Shown piece after piece: positions 17,102 to 25,955 of a DNA stretch of 35,873 nt. A program made the translations under genes and the position numbers. The notes under the pieces were generated by a model, which saw only the letters and a program-made list of their open reading frames with translations, had not been told where the DNA came from and did no database searches. Positions within the stretch are counted from its first letter, which is position 1. The number at the start of each line of letters is the position of its first letter. The stretch is taken from the NCBI GenBank assembly GCA_034658655.1, contig JAYEFQ010000126.1, forward strand, positions 1-35,873. Reading direction: 5' to 3'. Origin of the DNA: JAQIBY01 sp034658655 (GTDB lineage: Bacteria; Bacteroidota; Bacteroidia; Bacteroidales; ML635J-15).

Positions 17102-18292
17102 TTATTTTTCTGAAAGTAATTCGTTGTAAAGGCTTTTCATGTCATTTACTAATCTGCTATAATGGAAGCGCTGACTGACAAAATCCCATCCTTCCTGTTG
17201 CATCGATTGTCTCATTTTGTCGTTTTGAATGATTTCTGAAAGCTTATGTGTAAAATCTTCTGTGTTATTATTTAAGGATAAAAGTGCAGTTTTGTTGGGG
17301 ATAACTACATTTTCAATACCTCCAACATTGGTTGAAACAATAGGTGTGCGACCTGCTTGTGCTTCAATTAAGCTTACCGGAGTGCCTTCATTTAAAGAGG
17401 TTAAGCAGGCTAAATCTAAACCGGCATATGCCCAGTCAATATCCTGTATCCAAGAGGTAAATATGATATCTGGTATTTGACCGTTTAGTTGAGTGTCACA
17501 TGTTTGTAGCCCTAAATATTGTGCTTGCGCTATTAATTTACTTTTCAATTCGCCATCACCAATGATAAAAACTCGAATTTTTTTATTGGTACTTGCTTTT
17601 ATTTTTGCGATTGAATCGATAAACATTTTGTGATTTTTAACATGAACCAGCCTGCCAACTATTCCAATGGCAAGAACATCATCCTTTAATTTATATTTTG
17701 CCCGAAAACTTGCTCGTTTTTCGTCATAATTTTCTTGAAATCGCTCTAAATCAAAGCCTAAGGGAATAACTTTGATTTTTGTGTTATTCGTAATTTTATG
17801 GATATCACACAATTCGTGTTTTTGGATATCACTAATTGCAATAATTTTATTTGATTTTTTTGCGAGATTTCGTTCTATTTCTTTATAAAATTGAGTTTTG
17901 TATTTGTTAAAATAAGAATGAAATATATGACCATGAAAAGTATGTATAATAACAGGAACGTTCAGGCTATTTGCCGCTTTTCGGCCAATATAACCAGCTT
18001 TTGATGCGTGAGTGTGAACGATATCAGGTTGAAATCTTTTAATAATATGTTTTATTTTTTGATATGCGATATAATCATTTTTTGCGTTGATTTCTCGTTG
18101 CATTTCTGGAATGATAATCGGGTGAAGTCCGAGCTTTTTAATGATGAAGTCTGATGATCCTTCTGATTCTCCAAATTTTCCTCCCACTAGCAATGTTTCG
18201 AATTCAGGAGCCATATATTTGCTCAGGTATGCCACATTGTAAGTGGGACCTCCCAGATTAAATCGGTTTATTATGCGTAAAACTTTTGGCAT
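17102..18292 (-). CDS. GT4-family glycosyltransferase
   Basis: 396 aa, GT-B fold. N-terminal acceptor domain begins LRIINRFNLGGPTYNVAYL with the glycine-rich GGPTYN, then PDIVHTHASKAGYIGRKAA and IIHTFHGHIF. The C-terminal donor domain shows IGIVGRLVHVKNHKMFI, FIIGDGELKSKL and the EGTPVSLIEAQAGRTPIV segment, which carries the E(x7)E-type motif of GT4 enzymes, with the final STNVGGIENVV. It most likely adds a sugar during synthesis of the polysaccharide exported by the downstream Wza/Wzc genes. Donor and acceptor unknown. Its ATG overlaps the asnB stop by one base (TAATG). Confidence 0.93.
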   Translation of the reverse strand: MPKVLRIINRFNLGGPTYNVAYLSKYMAPEFETLLVGGKFGESEGSSDFIIKKLGLHPIIIPEMQREINAKNDYIAYQKIKHIIKRFQPDIVHTHASKAGYIGRKAANSLNVPVIIHTFHGHIFHSYFNKYKTQFYKEIERNLAKKSNKIIAISDIQKHELCDIHKITNNTKIKVIPLGFDLERFQENYDEKRASFRAKYKLKDDVLAIGIVGRLVHVKNHKMFIDSIAKIKASTNKKIRVFIIGDGELKSKLIAQAQYLGLQTCDTQLNGQIPDIIFTSWIQDIDWAYAGLDLACLTSLNEGTPVSLIEAQAGRTPIVSTNVGGIENVVIPNKTALLSLNNNTEDFTHKLSEIIQNDKMRQSMQQEGWDFVSQRFHYSRLVNDMKSLYNELLSEK

Positions 18293-20184
18293 TAGCTTAA
18301 ATATTTTTTATACCAGGTTTGAAATACTAACATTGCCCAGATGCGTGCATGAATATCCCCAGGATTTCTGCTGTATAGCTGTTTTTTCATTTGCATAACA
18401 GCATCCGTGTGAAATATCCCTTGTGACTCCAGAAAATCACGATTGAAAACTATTTCGTTCAGCTCATTTGATAGTTCTGTACGAAACCAGTTTAAAAGTG
18501 GCACTTCAAAACCATGCTTAGGTTTTTGAAGTAATGACTCGGGTATCTCATCTTGAAAAGCATCTCGTAAAATCCGTTTTTTAATCCCGTCTTTCATTTT
18601 GTAATCAAACGGCATTTTAAAGGCGTAATCAACCAAATGATGATCAAGAAATGGAGTTCGAACTTCTAAACTATTTCCCATTGACATTAAATCAACTTTC
18701 ATTAACATATCTTGACTCAGCACCATGCGCATGTCAGATAATAACACAGCATGCATGTCTTTAGGATATTTTTTCACAAAATACAAAAGCTCCGATTTAC
18801 GTTTTTTATATAAGTCTTTATTAATGTTTAGCTTAATTAATTTTGAGATGCTTTTTTCGTTGGAAAGGCTGCACCAAAGCCAATATCTTTCGGCATCATC
18901 AAGCCGTAATCCTTCAGAAAAACGTGCTAACTGTCTGATTTTGTTTGAGATTTTTCCTTGTCGGGATTTTGGAAACTTTTTCCATAATCCGTTAAGGTTT
19001 TTTATGCTTGTGTTTCGTAAATTATTTTCTAAGGCTTTTTGGTGAGCAAGATGTTTATTATATCCTGAAAACATTTCATCGGCTCCATCGCCGCTTAATG
19101 CTACTGTTACATGTTTTTGGGTGTGTTGGCTGAGGATATAAACTGCTAATGCGGATGAGTCAGCAAAGGGCTCGTCAATATAATCTAAAACTTCATGTAA
19201 ATTACTGTAAAGCTCTGATTTGCTAAGTGAAAAACTCGTGTGGTTGGTGTTGAATTTTTTTGCAATCAGCTCAGCATCAGAAGTCTCATCAAAAAAAGCT
19301 TCACCTTTAAAACCGATTGAGAATGTATTTAGGTGCTCTGTATGTTGGGATGCTAGGGCTACAATTATTGATGAATCTAATCCTCCGCTGAGAAAAGCTC
19401 CAAGCGGTACATCAGATATCATGCGCCTTTCAACTGCACTATTGAGTAGTTTTTTTACTCGTTTTTGGGAATCCTCGTAGCTGTCAGGTTTTTTAGTTTG
19501 ACTAGAAGGATTAGGGATTTTGTAAAAACGTTCTTTAATAACCCTTTCTTTGTGGATAATCATATAATGTCCCGGTTCTAACTTACGGACATTCTGAATC
19601 ATAGACTGGTGGTCGGGGATGTAATTCAATTGGAAATAACTAAAAAGACTTTCCGGATTTATTTTTCGCTCAATAGGATATTGTAACAGTGCTTTCATTT
19701 CTGATGCAAAAGCAAAGAAATTAGCATCTTGATAATAATATAATGGCTTAATTCCCAATCGGTCTCTTGCAATCAGAACTTCTTTCTTTTTTTTATCCCA
19801 AATTGCCAGTGCAAAGCATCCATTAATGAATTTTATTACATTCAAACCGCATTTCCGATAGAGATGAAGAATAACTTCAGTATCTGAATCTGATTGAAAA
19901 CGATATCCATTTTGTTGCAACTCTTTGCGAAAGCTTTTGTGATTATAAAATTCTCCGTTGAAAATTACAACAGTATTCCCGTCATTGCTTATAAATGGCT
20001 GGTTGCCTGATGGGCTAGGGTCAATTACAGAGAGTCGCGTGTGTCCAAAACTAACATGCGTGTCATTATATTCTCCGAAATTGTCAGGTCCCCTTTTATT
20101 GAGTTGGGCGATGGCCTGTTTTGTAACAGCACTATACTGTCCTGCATCATCTTGAAATGAAAAAATTCCACTTATTCCACACAT
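18292..20184 (-). CDS. asnB: Asparagine synthase (glutamine-hydrolysing)
   Basis: 630 aa class-II amidotransferase. The N-terminus MCGISGIF exposes the nucleophile Cys2 of the glutaminase domain (RGPDNFG, GHTRLSVIDPSPSGNQPF, FNGEFYNH also visible). The synthetase domain shows the PP-loop GAFLSGGLDSSIIVALAS, the following VALSGDGADEMFSGYNKH, and MLMKVDLMSMGNSLEVRTPF. Family members in polysaccharide clusters often amidate uronic acids or other precursors instead of making free asparagine; placement directly upstream of a GT4 gene makes this plausible but unproven. It is the first gene of the series, behind a -7 box at 20206. Confidence 0.95.
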   Translation of the reverse strand: MCGISGIFSFQDDAGQYSAVTKQAIAQLNKRGPDNFGEYNDTHVSFGHTRLSVIDPSPSGNQPFISNDGNTVVIFNGEFYNHKSFRKELQQNGYRFQSDSDTEVILHLYRKCGLNVIKFINGCFALAIWDKKKKEVLIARDRLGIKPLYYYQDANFFAFASEMKALLQYPIERKINPESLFSYFQLNYIPDHQSMIQNVRKLEPGHYMIIHKERVIKERFYKIPNPSSQTKKPDSYEDSQKRVKKLLNSAVERRMISDVPLGAFLSGGLDSSIIVALASQHTEHLNTFSIGFKGEAFFDETSDAELIAKKFNTNHTSFSLSKSELYSNLHEVLDYIDEPFADSSALAVYILSQHTQKHVTVALSGDGADEMFSGYNKHLAHQKALENNLRNTSIKNLNGLWKKFPKSRQGKISNKIRQLARFSEGLRLDDAERYWLWCSLSNEKSISKLIKLNINKDLYKKRKSELLYFVKKYPKDMHAVLLSDMRMVLSQDMLMKVDLMSMGNSLEVRTPFLDHHLVDYAFKMPFDYKMKDGIKKRILRDAFQDEIPESLLQKPKHGFEVPLLNWFRTELSNELNEIVFNRDFLESQGIFHTDAVMQMKKQLYSRNPGDIHARIWAMLVFQTWYKKYLS

Positions 20185-20205
20185 AGTATTTTCAACTGGT
20201 TTTTA

Positions 20206-20213
20206 CAAAGTTA
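20206..20213 (-). promoter_or_regulatory. -7 promoter box of asnB and the polysaccharide genes (TAACTTTG)
   Basis: TAACTTTG on the minus strand is an exact TAnnTTTG match 21 nt upstream of the asnB ATG. The 134-bp gap to the C1 peptidase holds nothing else recognisable. Confidence 0.5.
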
Positions 20214-20318
20214 CAAAAAAATTGTTTTGCTTAGTACGTGTATTTGTGTATATTCTTTGTCGCTGAATGAGATGTGAGTAAGCAATGAATGTTTGGGCTT
20301 ACTTTCGCTCTACTGCCC

Positions 20319-21713
20319 TTATAAATCCTGCATAAACATTGGATCCCATGGGGGAAGCTTGATTGGTTTCTGATTTAGCACTTTTAAGGTTGTTTTATCG
20401 ATGAATTTTTTGTTAATAACTAAGCGGAACATGTATTCATTGAACCATTCATCCGTAAATGTCAAATATCCATTATTACCGTAAGAAGAACCCCAAGTGT
20501 TTTCAAATTGCCATTTTGTTGGCGTTTCATTTTCGTTTACATCTACCGCCATTAAAAGCATGGCATGAGATGAACCACTTTCTTTGCTGATGATTCTTTC
20601 CCGCTTGTCCATGGTGAAATCAACGCCATAAAGTGATGTGTAGTCAAAATTATTTATGTCTAAGGTGCCGGCATCTTTGCTAAGCTGTTTTCCAACATCA
20701 CAACTTGCATACATGCCTTCGTTTGCTTTTATGCTTGCCATGGCAAATTGTTTAAATTTGTCATTTGGTAAATTAATGTATATCCAGTTTTTGCCTTCCA
20801 TTACATTTCTATCATATTCAATTTCATATAATTGATAATAATCTCTTGTAGGATCATTCATTAGCATGACATAATTGTCTGGATTGTACTCCGGTAGTAT
20901 TTCTTTATAAAAGGAGAGTGGAGTATATTTTTTTGTCTCTCCGATATTCCCTTCCTTATCTATAAATCGATAGGCGAATTCTGTAGGAGGTTCTCCCAAA
21001 CTTAGTGCCAGGATGCGATAAATTTCTTGTAGCATTTCTTTCTTTCTTACTTGAATTTGTTCTCCCGAAGCCTTAGTTTTAGCGAGTTCGCGTAGTTCAA
21101 GCGCCTGTTCACGAAGTTTTCGTTTTAACATTTTACGCAAAAATGCCGTATTGGATGAATGATGAGTTTCTGGCATTGCTGCCGCAGGAACTAACCCATA
21201 TTTTCCCACTAAATTTGCAAATGAGTTCCACACACCACCGTCACCAATCGGATTGCTGAAAAGCCAGTCATTTTTTCTGTCATCAATTGTTTTGTCACTG
21301 TTTTCAATGATTGCTTCCAAAAAAAGATTTGATTTTTCCATTTGATCCCAGAAATACAAATAATTTTCTGAGAATCGAAAATCACTTAAATTATATTTTT
21401 TAATTACTTCAGGGCGCAAACTGTTTAAGCTTGTAAACATCCAGCAACGACCAGAGCTTTTTTGATTTGTGATGCCTGTAACTTCCACTTTATATTTAAA
21501 ATGATGATCAAGCTTGCCTGCATTCATCCGATTTACTGCCAGGTCTTTAATACTATTATTGCTAATGACATTCATCAGCGCTTTATTATCTGGGTCGTTA
21601 ATGTCAAAACTTAATCTTATTTCCTGAATTATTGTTTCGTCCATTTTTCCATTTTGAGCCATACTACTTAATGTAAACCCGATGATAAAGCAGATTGCAA
21701 AATATTTCTTCAT
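20319..21713 (-). CDS. pepC: Secreted C1B cysteine peptidase, aminopeptidase C/bleomycin hydrolase type
   Basis: The preferred start (ATG at 21713, MKKYFAICFIIGFTLSSMAQ) gives 464 aa with a signal peptide, while the upstream in-frame ATG at 21722 adds MRD. The catalytic triad of the C1B family is visible: Cys in TNQKSSGRCWMFTSLNSLRP, His in SGSSHAMLLMAVDV and Asn in FENTWGSSYGNNGYL. Family enzymes are usually cytoplasmic hexamers with self-compartmentalised aminopeptidase activity; the signal peptide indicates a periplasmic or surface version, known in Bacteroidota. It is divergent from tex with 160 bp between them. Confidence 0.93.
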   Translation of the reverse strand: MKKYFAICFIIGFTLSSMAQNGKMDETIIQEIRLSFDINDPDNKALMNVISNNSIKDLAVNRMNAGKLDHHFKYKVEVTGITNQKSSGRCWMFTSLNSLRPEVIKKYNLSDFRFSENYLYFWDQMEKSNLFLEAIIENSDKTIDDRKNDWLFSNPIGDGGVWNSFANLVGKYGLVPAAAMPETHHSSNTAFLRKMLKRKLREQALELRELAKTKASGEQIQVRKKEMLQEIYRILALSLGEPPTEFAYRFIDKEGNIGETKKYTPLSFYKEILPEYNPDNYVMLMNDPTRDYYQLYEIEYDRNVMEGKNWIYINLPNDKFKQFAMASIKANEGMYASCDVGKQLSKDAGTLDINNFDYTSLYGVDFTMDKRERIISKESGSSHAMLLMAVDVNENETPTKWQFENTWGSSYGNNGYLTFTDEWFNEYMFRLVINKKFIDKTTLKVLNQKPIKLPPWDPMFMQDL

Positions 21714-21873
21714 ATCTCTCACATTTATAATTGGTGTAAAAATACAAATTATGTCGGGAAAACAAATATACCCGATTTTATCAAGCTTGTATCTTGTTTA
21801 TATTTCAAGAAATCATTGTGATTTTGATGTAAAACTGTACAAAAAACTGTATTTTGCGCTAAAATATTTTCAT

Positions 21874-24027
21874 ATGAATAATTCACATGTACAATTGATT
21901 TCAAAAATGCTGAATTTGCAGCCTAAATTTGTTAAATCTTGTCTTAATTTATTGTTGGAGGGTGCTACTATTCCTTTTATCAGTCGGTATCGTAAGGAGC
22001 GAACCGGTAGTATGGATGAAGTGGAAGTGGAAGCCGTGAAAAAAGCGTATGAAGCAATTGATGCACTTGAAAAACGCAAGGAGGCAGTGCTCAAGTCGAT
22101 AGCTGAACAGGACTTGTTGGACGAAGAATTGAAACAGAAAATTCAGCATTGTGATAATCTGATCGAGCTAGAGGACATTTATTTGCCATATAAGCCAAAG
22201 CGAAAAACTCGTGGAAGTATTGCGAAATCAAAAGGTTTAGAACCTCTTGCGAAAATATTGATGGCTCAGCGAGATATTGATTTTGAATCGCGAACATATC
22301 AGTTTTTAAATGATGAAGTTGAAAGTGTTGAGGAGGCGCTTCAAGGTGCTCGCGACATTATTGCAGAATGGGTAAGTGAAAGTGCACATGCAAGAAATGC
22401 CATGCGTCGATTATTTCAACGATATGGGGTGATAACATCTCGGCAGATAAAGAAAAAAGTAGAAGAAAACCCCGAAGCTGCCGGAAAATTTATTGATTAT
22501 TTTGAGTTTTCAGAACCTATTCGCAAATCAGCTGCACATCGTGTATTGGCAATCCGTAGAGGAGAAACAGAGGGTTTTCTAAGGGTGCATATTGCTCCGG
22601 ATAGTGAAGAGGCACTTGAGCAATTATATCGCATATTTTTGAAATCTGAAACACGGGCAGCAAATCATGTGGAAAATGCAGTTGATGATTCCTATAAACG
22701 TTTGTTGCAGCCTGTAATGGAAACAGAATTTAAAGCATTGTATAAAGAAAAAGCTGATGCGGAATCAATTCGTGTGTTTGCTGAAAATCTGAAGCAGTTG
22801 CTGATGTCTCCTCCATTAGGACGAAAAGCTGTGTTAGCAATCGATCCTGGTTTTCGCACTGGTTGCAAAATTGTGTGCTTGAGCGCTGTTGGTGAACTGC
22901 TTCATAATGAAACCATTTTCCCTCATCCGCCTAAGCGAGATGTGAAAACAGCTAAAAAGAAAGTTTCAAGCCTTGTCGATGCCTATAAAATTGATGCCAT
23001 TGCAATTGGAAATGCAACGGCAAGTCGAGAAACCGAAGCCTTTATTAAAACGGTTAGTTTTTCACGGGATGTGTCTGTTTTTATGGTAAGTGAAAATGGG
23101 GCGTCAATTTACTCGGCATCGGCTGTCGCAAGGGAGGAGTTCCCACAATATGATGTTACTGTGCGTGGTGCAGTTAGTATTGGGCGTCGTTTGATTGATC
23201 CGCTTGCTGAATTAGTGAAAATTGATCCGAAATCAATAGGTGTTGGGCAATATCAACACGATGTTGATCAGAAAAAATTGCAGGAAAGCCTTGATAGAGT
23301 CGTTGAGAGTTGTGTTAATGCCGTTGGGGTTGATTTGAATACTGCATCCCGACATTTATTAACACATGTAAGCGGATTAGGTACAAAACTTGCTCAAAAT
23401 ATTGTTGATTTCCGGGCGGAAAACGGAGGAATAAAGCGTCGCTCAGACTTGAAAAAAGTTAAACTTATGGGCGATAAAGCGTTTGAGCAGGCTGCAGGCT
23501 TTTTACGTGTGAAAAATGGTGTTGAGTTGTTGGATGATAGCGCAGTGCATCCCGAAGCATATGGCTTGGTTAGAGAAATTGCGCGAAAGTCAGGAAAAAC
23601 ATTAAATGAGCTCATAGGAAATTCAGATTACATTAAAACTATCCCGAAAGCAGACTTTGTAACTAAGGATTTTGGATTACCAACAATTAATGATATTTTG
23701 AATGAGCTTGCAAAACCGGGGCTTGACCCTCGTCCGCCGATTAAAGTATTTACCTTTTCGGATGCAGTTCGAAAAATGGAGGATCTGCATTCAGGAATGA
23801 AGCTCCCTGGAATTGTAACGAATTTAACTCGCTTTGGCGCTTTTGTTGATGTGGGAGTAAAGCAGGATGGTTTAATTCATGTTTCAAATATGGCAGATCG
23901 TTTTGTTTCTGATCCGGCTGAAATTGTGAAATTGCATCAGCATGTGATTGTTGAGGTGTTGAATGTTGATGTTGCAAGAAAAAGGATACAACTTAAATTG
24001 TTGAAAACTGATGCTGAGGTGTTTTAA
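21874..24027 (+). CDS. tex: Tex-family RNA-binding transcription accessory protein
   Basis: The start is the ATG at 21874 (MNNSHVQLISKMLNLQPKFV, 717 aa); the frame is open further upstream but that part overlaps the divergent peptidase promoter and has no family similarity. Domains in order: N-terminal Tex region with ATIPFISRYRKERTG, the YqgF/RNase H-like fold VLAIDPGFRTGCKIVCLS, helix-hairpin-helix repeats (HVSGLGTKLAQNIVDFR, FEQAAGFLRV) and a C-terminal S1 domain (GIVTNLTRFGAFVDVGVKQD, LIHVSNMA). Tex proteins bind nucleic acid and influence transcription and stress physiology; their precise role is unsettled. Confidence 0.96.
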   Translation: MNNSHVQLISKMLNLQPKFVKSCLNLLLEGATIPFISRYRKERTGSMDEVEVEAVKKAYEAIDALEKRKEAVLKSIAEQDLLDEELKQKIQHCDNLIELEDIYLPYKPKRKTRGSIAKSKGLEPLAKILMAQRDIDFESRTYQFLNDEVESVEEALQGARDIIAEWVSESAHARNAMRRLFQRYGVITSRQIKKKVEENPEAAGKFIDYFEFSEPIRKSAAHRVLAIRRGETEGFLRVHIAPDSEEALEQLYRIFLKSETRAANHVENAVDDSYKRLLQPVMETEFKALYKEKADAESIRVFAENLKQLLMSPPLGRKAVLAIDPGFRTGCKIVCLSAVGELLHNETIFPHPPKRDVKTAKKKVSSLVDAYKIDAIAIGNATASRETEAFIKTVSFSRDVSVFMVSENGASIYSASAVAREEFPQYDVTVRGAVSIGRRLIDPLAELVKIDPKSIGVGQYQHDVDQKKLQESLDRVVESCVNAVGVDLNTASRHLLTHVSGLGTKLAQNIVDFRAENGGIKRRSDLKKVKLMGDKAFEQAAGFLRVKNGVELLDDSAVHPEAYGLVREIARKSGKTLNELIGNSDYIKTIPKADFVTKDFGLPTINDILNELAKPGLDPRPPIKVFTFSDAVRKMEDLHSGMKLPGIVTNLTRFGAFVDVGVKQDGLIHVSNMADRFVSDPAEIVKLHQHVIVEVLNVDVARKRIQLKLLKTDAEVF

Positions 24028-24056
24028 CCGTATTTCACAAGTATGATTTTTTCTCT

Positions 24057-24064
24057 TAGCTTTG
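24057..24064 (+). promoter_or_regulatory. -7 promoter box of the DEAD-box helicase gene (TAGCTTTG)
   Basis: TAGCTTTG matches TAnnTTTG, 19 nt before the ATG at 24083 in the 55-bp gap after tex. Confidence 0.5.
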
Positions 24065-24082
24065 CAGCAATAGAAAATAATT

Positions 24083-25318
24083 ATGCGATTTGACGAAATA
24101 ATACAAGACGATGCTTTAATTGATGCCATCGCTTACATGGGATTTGCCGATGCAACGGAAATTCAAGAACATGCAATTCCCTTAATTTTAAAACAAACCG
24201 ATTTGATTGCTTGTGCCCAAACTGGAACCGGAAAAACTGCGGCCTTTGTGATTCCTTTATTAAGTTTGTTACGAGATCAAAATCTTAATTCAAAAGGTGT
24301 AAAAGCTTTGATTGTTGTTCCTACACGAGAGTTGGCAGTGCAAATTGATCGTGAAATTCAAGGAATTGCTTATTTTCTTGATTTAACATCCATTGCAATT
24401 TATGGTGGAGGAAACGGCTCCGGATGGGATACAGAGCGACGGGCTTTAACGGATGGAATTGATATTGTCGTTGCAACACCAGGTCGTTTGCTTTCTCATT
24501 TAAAGCTTGGTGGAGTACATTTTTCAAATCTTCGTCATTTTATTTTGGATGAAGCAGATAAAATGCTGGATATGGGATTTTTTGAAGATATTCTGAAAAT
24601 TAGTACCTATCTTCCGAAAAAACGTCAGACGCTAATGTTTTCAGCCACCATGCCACCAAAAATTCGCCAATTAACCCGAAAATTGCTTTATAAGCCTGCC
24701 GAGCTCAATTTTAATTTGTCTAAACCGGCCGAAGGAATTAATCAGCGTGTTTATCCAGTTTTAGAAAAACATAAAATGCCATTAATTGAGCATATTTTAA
24801 CCGAAGCTCAGTATGAAAGGGTGCTGATTTTTACTTCTACAAAACTAAAGGTGCGTGAAGTTGTGCGTGCGCTTAAACGCTCAAAATTGAACGTTGAAGG
24901 TGTGTCATCTGACCTTGAGCAAAATGAACGTGAAGAAATCTTACGTCAATTTAAGGCTGGAAACCTTCGGGTTTTAGTTGCTACTGATGTTTTGAGCCGG
25001 GGAATTGATATTAAAAACATCCATTTAATTATTAATTATTCAGTGCCTAATGATGCAGAAGATTATGTGCATCGCGTTGGTCGTACTGCCAGGGCAGATA
25101 AAACCGGTGTCGCTGTTACTATGGTTACTCCTGATGAAATGGGTGATTTTGATCAGATTGAAAGGCTTATTGAAACAAAATTAAATAAGTTGTCGGTTCC
25201 TTTTGCTCCTAAGGAAACTCCTGCATGGATTAAATCAGGCAGGAAGAATTTTAAGAAACGTAACTATAAATCCTCTAAAAAATCACGAAAGAATAAAAAT
25301 TATGGTAAGCGTAGGTAG
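24083..25318 (+). CDS. DEAD-box ATP-dependent RNA helicase
   Basis: 411 aa. Motifs in order: Q-motif-like start MRFDEIIQDDALIDAIAYMG with ATEIQEHAIP, motif I AQTGTGKTAAF, Ia PTRELAVQID, Ib TPGRLLSHL, II LDEADKMLDMGF, III FSATMP, IV VLIFTSTKLKV, V VLVATDVLSRGIDI and VI HRVGRTARADKTG. The C-terminal 35 residues are highly basic (KSGRKNFKKRNYKSSKKSRK), a common RNA-binding tail. It belongs to the RhlE/CsdA-like group; assignment to one symbol is not safe. Likely role in rRNA or mRNA remodelling. Confidence 0.96.
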   Translation: MRFDEIIQDDALIDAIAYMGFADATEIQEHAIPLILKQTDLIACAQTGTGKTAAFVIPLLSLLRDQNLNSKGVKALIVVPTRELAVQIDREIQGIAYFLDLTSIAIYGGGNGSGWDTERRALTDGIDIVVATPGRLLSHLKLGGVHFSNLRHFILDEADKMLDMGFFEDILKISTYLPKKRQTLMFSATMPPKIRQLTRKLLYKPAELNFNLSKPAEGINQRVYPVLEKHKMPLIEHILTEAQYERVLIFTSTKLKVREVVRALKRSKLNVEGVSSDLEQNEREEILRQFKAGNLRVLVATDVLSRGIDIKNIHLIINYSVPNDAEDYVHRVGRTARADKTGVAVTMVTPDEMGDFDQIERLIETKLNKLSVPFAPKETPAWIKSGRKNFKKRNYKSSKKSRKNKNYGKRR

Positions 25319-25381
25319 CGTATCTCTGCATTAATCATGGTTTTTTGTGTTTCCATCATTGCAATTTGTTTGTCAATCATT

Positions 25382-25413
25382 TTTGTTTTCGAAATCTGCA
25401 TGACTTACTTTTG
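25382..25413 (+). promoter_or_regulatory. Candidate promoter: TTTG - 20 bp - TACTTTTG
   Basis: TTTG at 25382-25385 and TACTTTTG at 25406-25413 are separated by 20 bp, the spacing expected between the Bacteroidota -33 and -7 elements. It is one of the best promoter matches in the window, but no conventional gene follows on this strand. A second weaker candidate (TACTTTTA at 25488-25495) would start RNA at about 25500, the edge of the inverted repeat. Confidence 0.5.
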
Positions 25414-25501
25414 TCAACATTATTGATTTATTTATCACTTGTTCACTATAATTCATCAAATTAAATTGGATTTTTATTAATTTTCATTACTTTTACCATT
25501 G

Positions 25502-25606
25502 ATTAAGTCGCAACAAAGCATGAAATTAATTGCAACCATATTAAATGTTATTACGTCTTTGAACGGATGTTCTTTTGGATGTTCTTTGGCTTTGTTGCGA
25601 CTTAAT
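25502..25606. repeat. 18-bp perfect inverted repeat enclosing 69 bp
   Basis: ATTAAGTCGCAACAAAGC at 25502-25519 has its exact reverse complement at 25589-25606. Between the arms an 11-bp direct repeat GGATGTTCTTT occurs twice in tandem (around 25565 and 25577). The layout suits either a miniature transposable element with terminal inverted repeats or an RNA with a long closing helix. No clear target-site duplication was found at the edges. Confidence 0.75.
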
Positions 25607-25618
25607 TTTATTGAATGA
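25520..25618 (+). CDS. Possible 32-aa small peptide within the inverted repeat
   Basis: An ATG starting at the base after the left repeat arm opens 32 codons: MKLIATILNVITSLNGCSFG, then CSLALLRLNFIE and TGA. It is hydrophobic with two Cys in a GCSFGCS repeat caused by the 11-bp direct repeat. It has no recognisable family and no evident ribosome-binding site, though SD sites are rare in this genome. Both candidate promoters (25382-25413, 25488-25495) would transcribe it. It may equally be chance. Confidence 0.2.
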   Translation: MKLIATILNVITSLNGCSFGCSLALLRLNFIE

Positions 25619-25629
25619 ATCGATTTTAT

Positions 25630-25798
25630 TGCAGATACAAGCTAGCCTTAATCTGTATGCAATATTTTCCACGCCTAGGTGTGGAATTATGAAGCTTGAT
25701 CAGCGTGGCGAATTCCTTTGTGAAAAGACCCTCCTGATTTAAGCGTGCTTTTTCTGTTGTGGCTTAACCCGGAGTGTGGCGCTCCGGGTTATCTTTTT
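25630..25798 (+). ncRNA. Candidate structured non-coding RNA ending in a terminator
   Basis: Consecutive hairpins are visible by eye: 25630-25663 (TTGCA/TGCAA plus TACA/TGTA with a GA bulge), 25668-25687 (TTCCACGC / GTGTGGAA, loop CTAG), about 25693-25743 (GCTTGATCAG / CTGATTTAAGC with a small internal loop) and the terminator. The region has higher GC than the flanking spacer and no sustained reading frame. It cannot be the leader of a downstream gene because the next gene is on the opposite strand. With the promoters upstream, a transcript of roughly 300-380 nt is possible. It does not match what I recall of tmRNA, RNase P or SRP RNA; 6S RNA cannot be excluded. Confidence 0.4.
25766..25798 (+). 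terminator. Strong rho-independent terminator
   Basis: AACCCGGAG and CTCCGGGTT form a perfect 9-bp GC-rich stem with a 7-nt loop, followed by ATCTTTTT. It lies 448 bp past the helicase stop, so it more likely ends a transcript starting in the spacer than the helicase mRNA. The remaining part of the 637-bp gap (25799-25955) shows nothing convincing. Confidence 0.75.
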
Positions 25799-25955
25799 GA
25801 AAAAATGCATAAAGTTGTTTTTTTTAGATTTGAGGAGTTGAGATTTACTTGAATAAGGGTGTTTTATTACAAACTCATTTATTTAAACATTTTGAAAAAC
25901 AAGTATGATTTTGCTGATGGTGAGTTTGAAGAGGATGATAACTATAAAATCATTG

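Noticed and set aside
18725..19045. 106-codon plus-strand frame inside asnB
   Set aside because: It is antisense to the well-conserved synthetase domain and has no independent signals.
21682..21873. 64-codon N-terminal extension of Tex
   Set aside because: It overlaps the divergent peptidase start and promoter region and has no Tex similarity; the family start is the ATG at 21874.
25502..25606. Inverted repeat as an integron attC site
   Set aside because: The arms lack the RYYYAAC/GTTRRRY core boxes and there is no integrase or cassette array.
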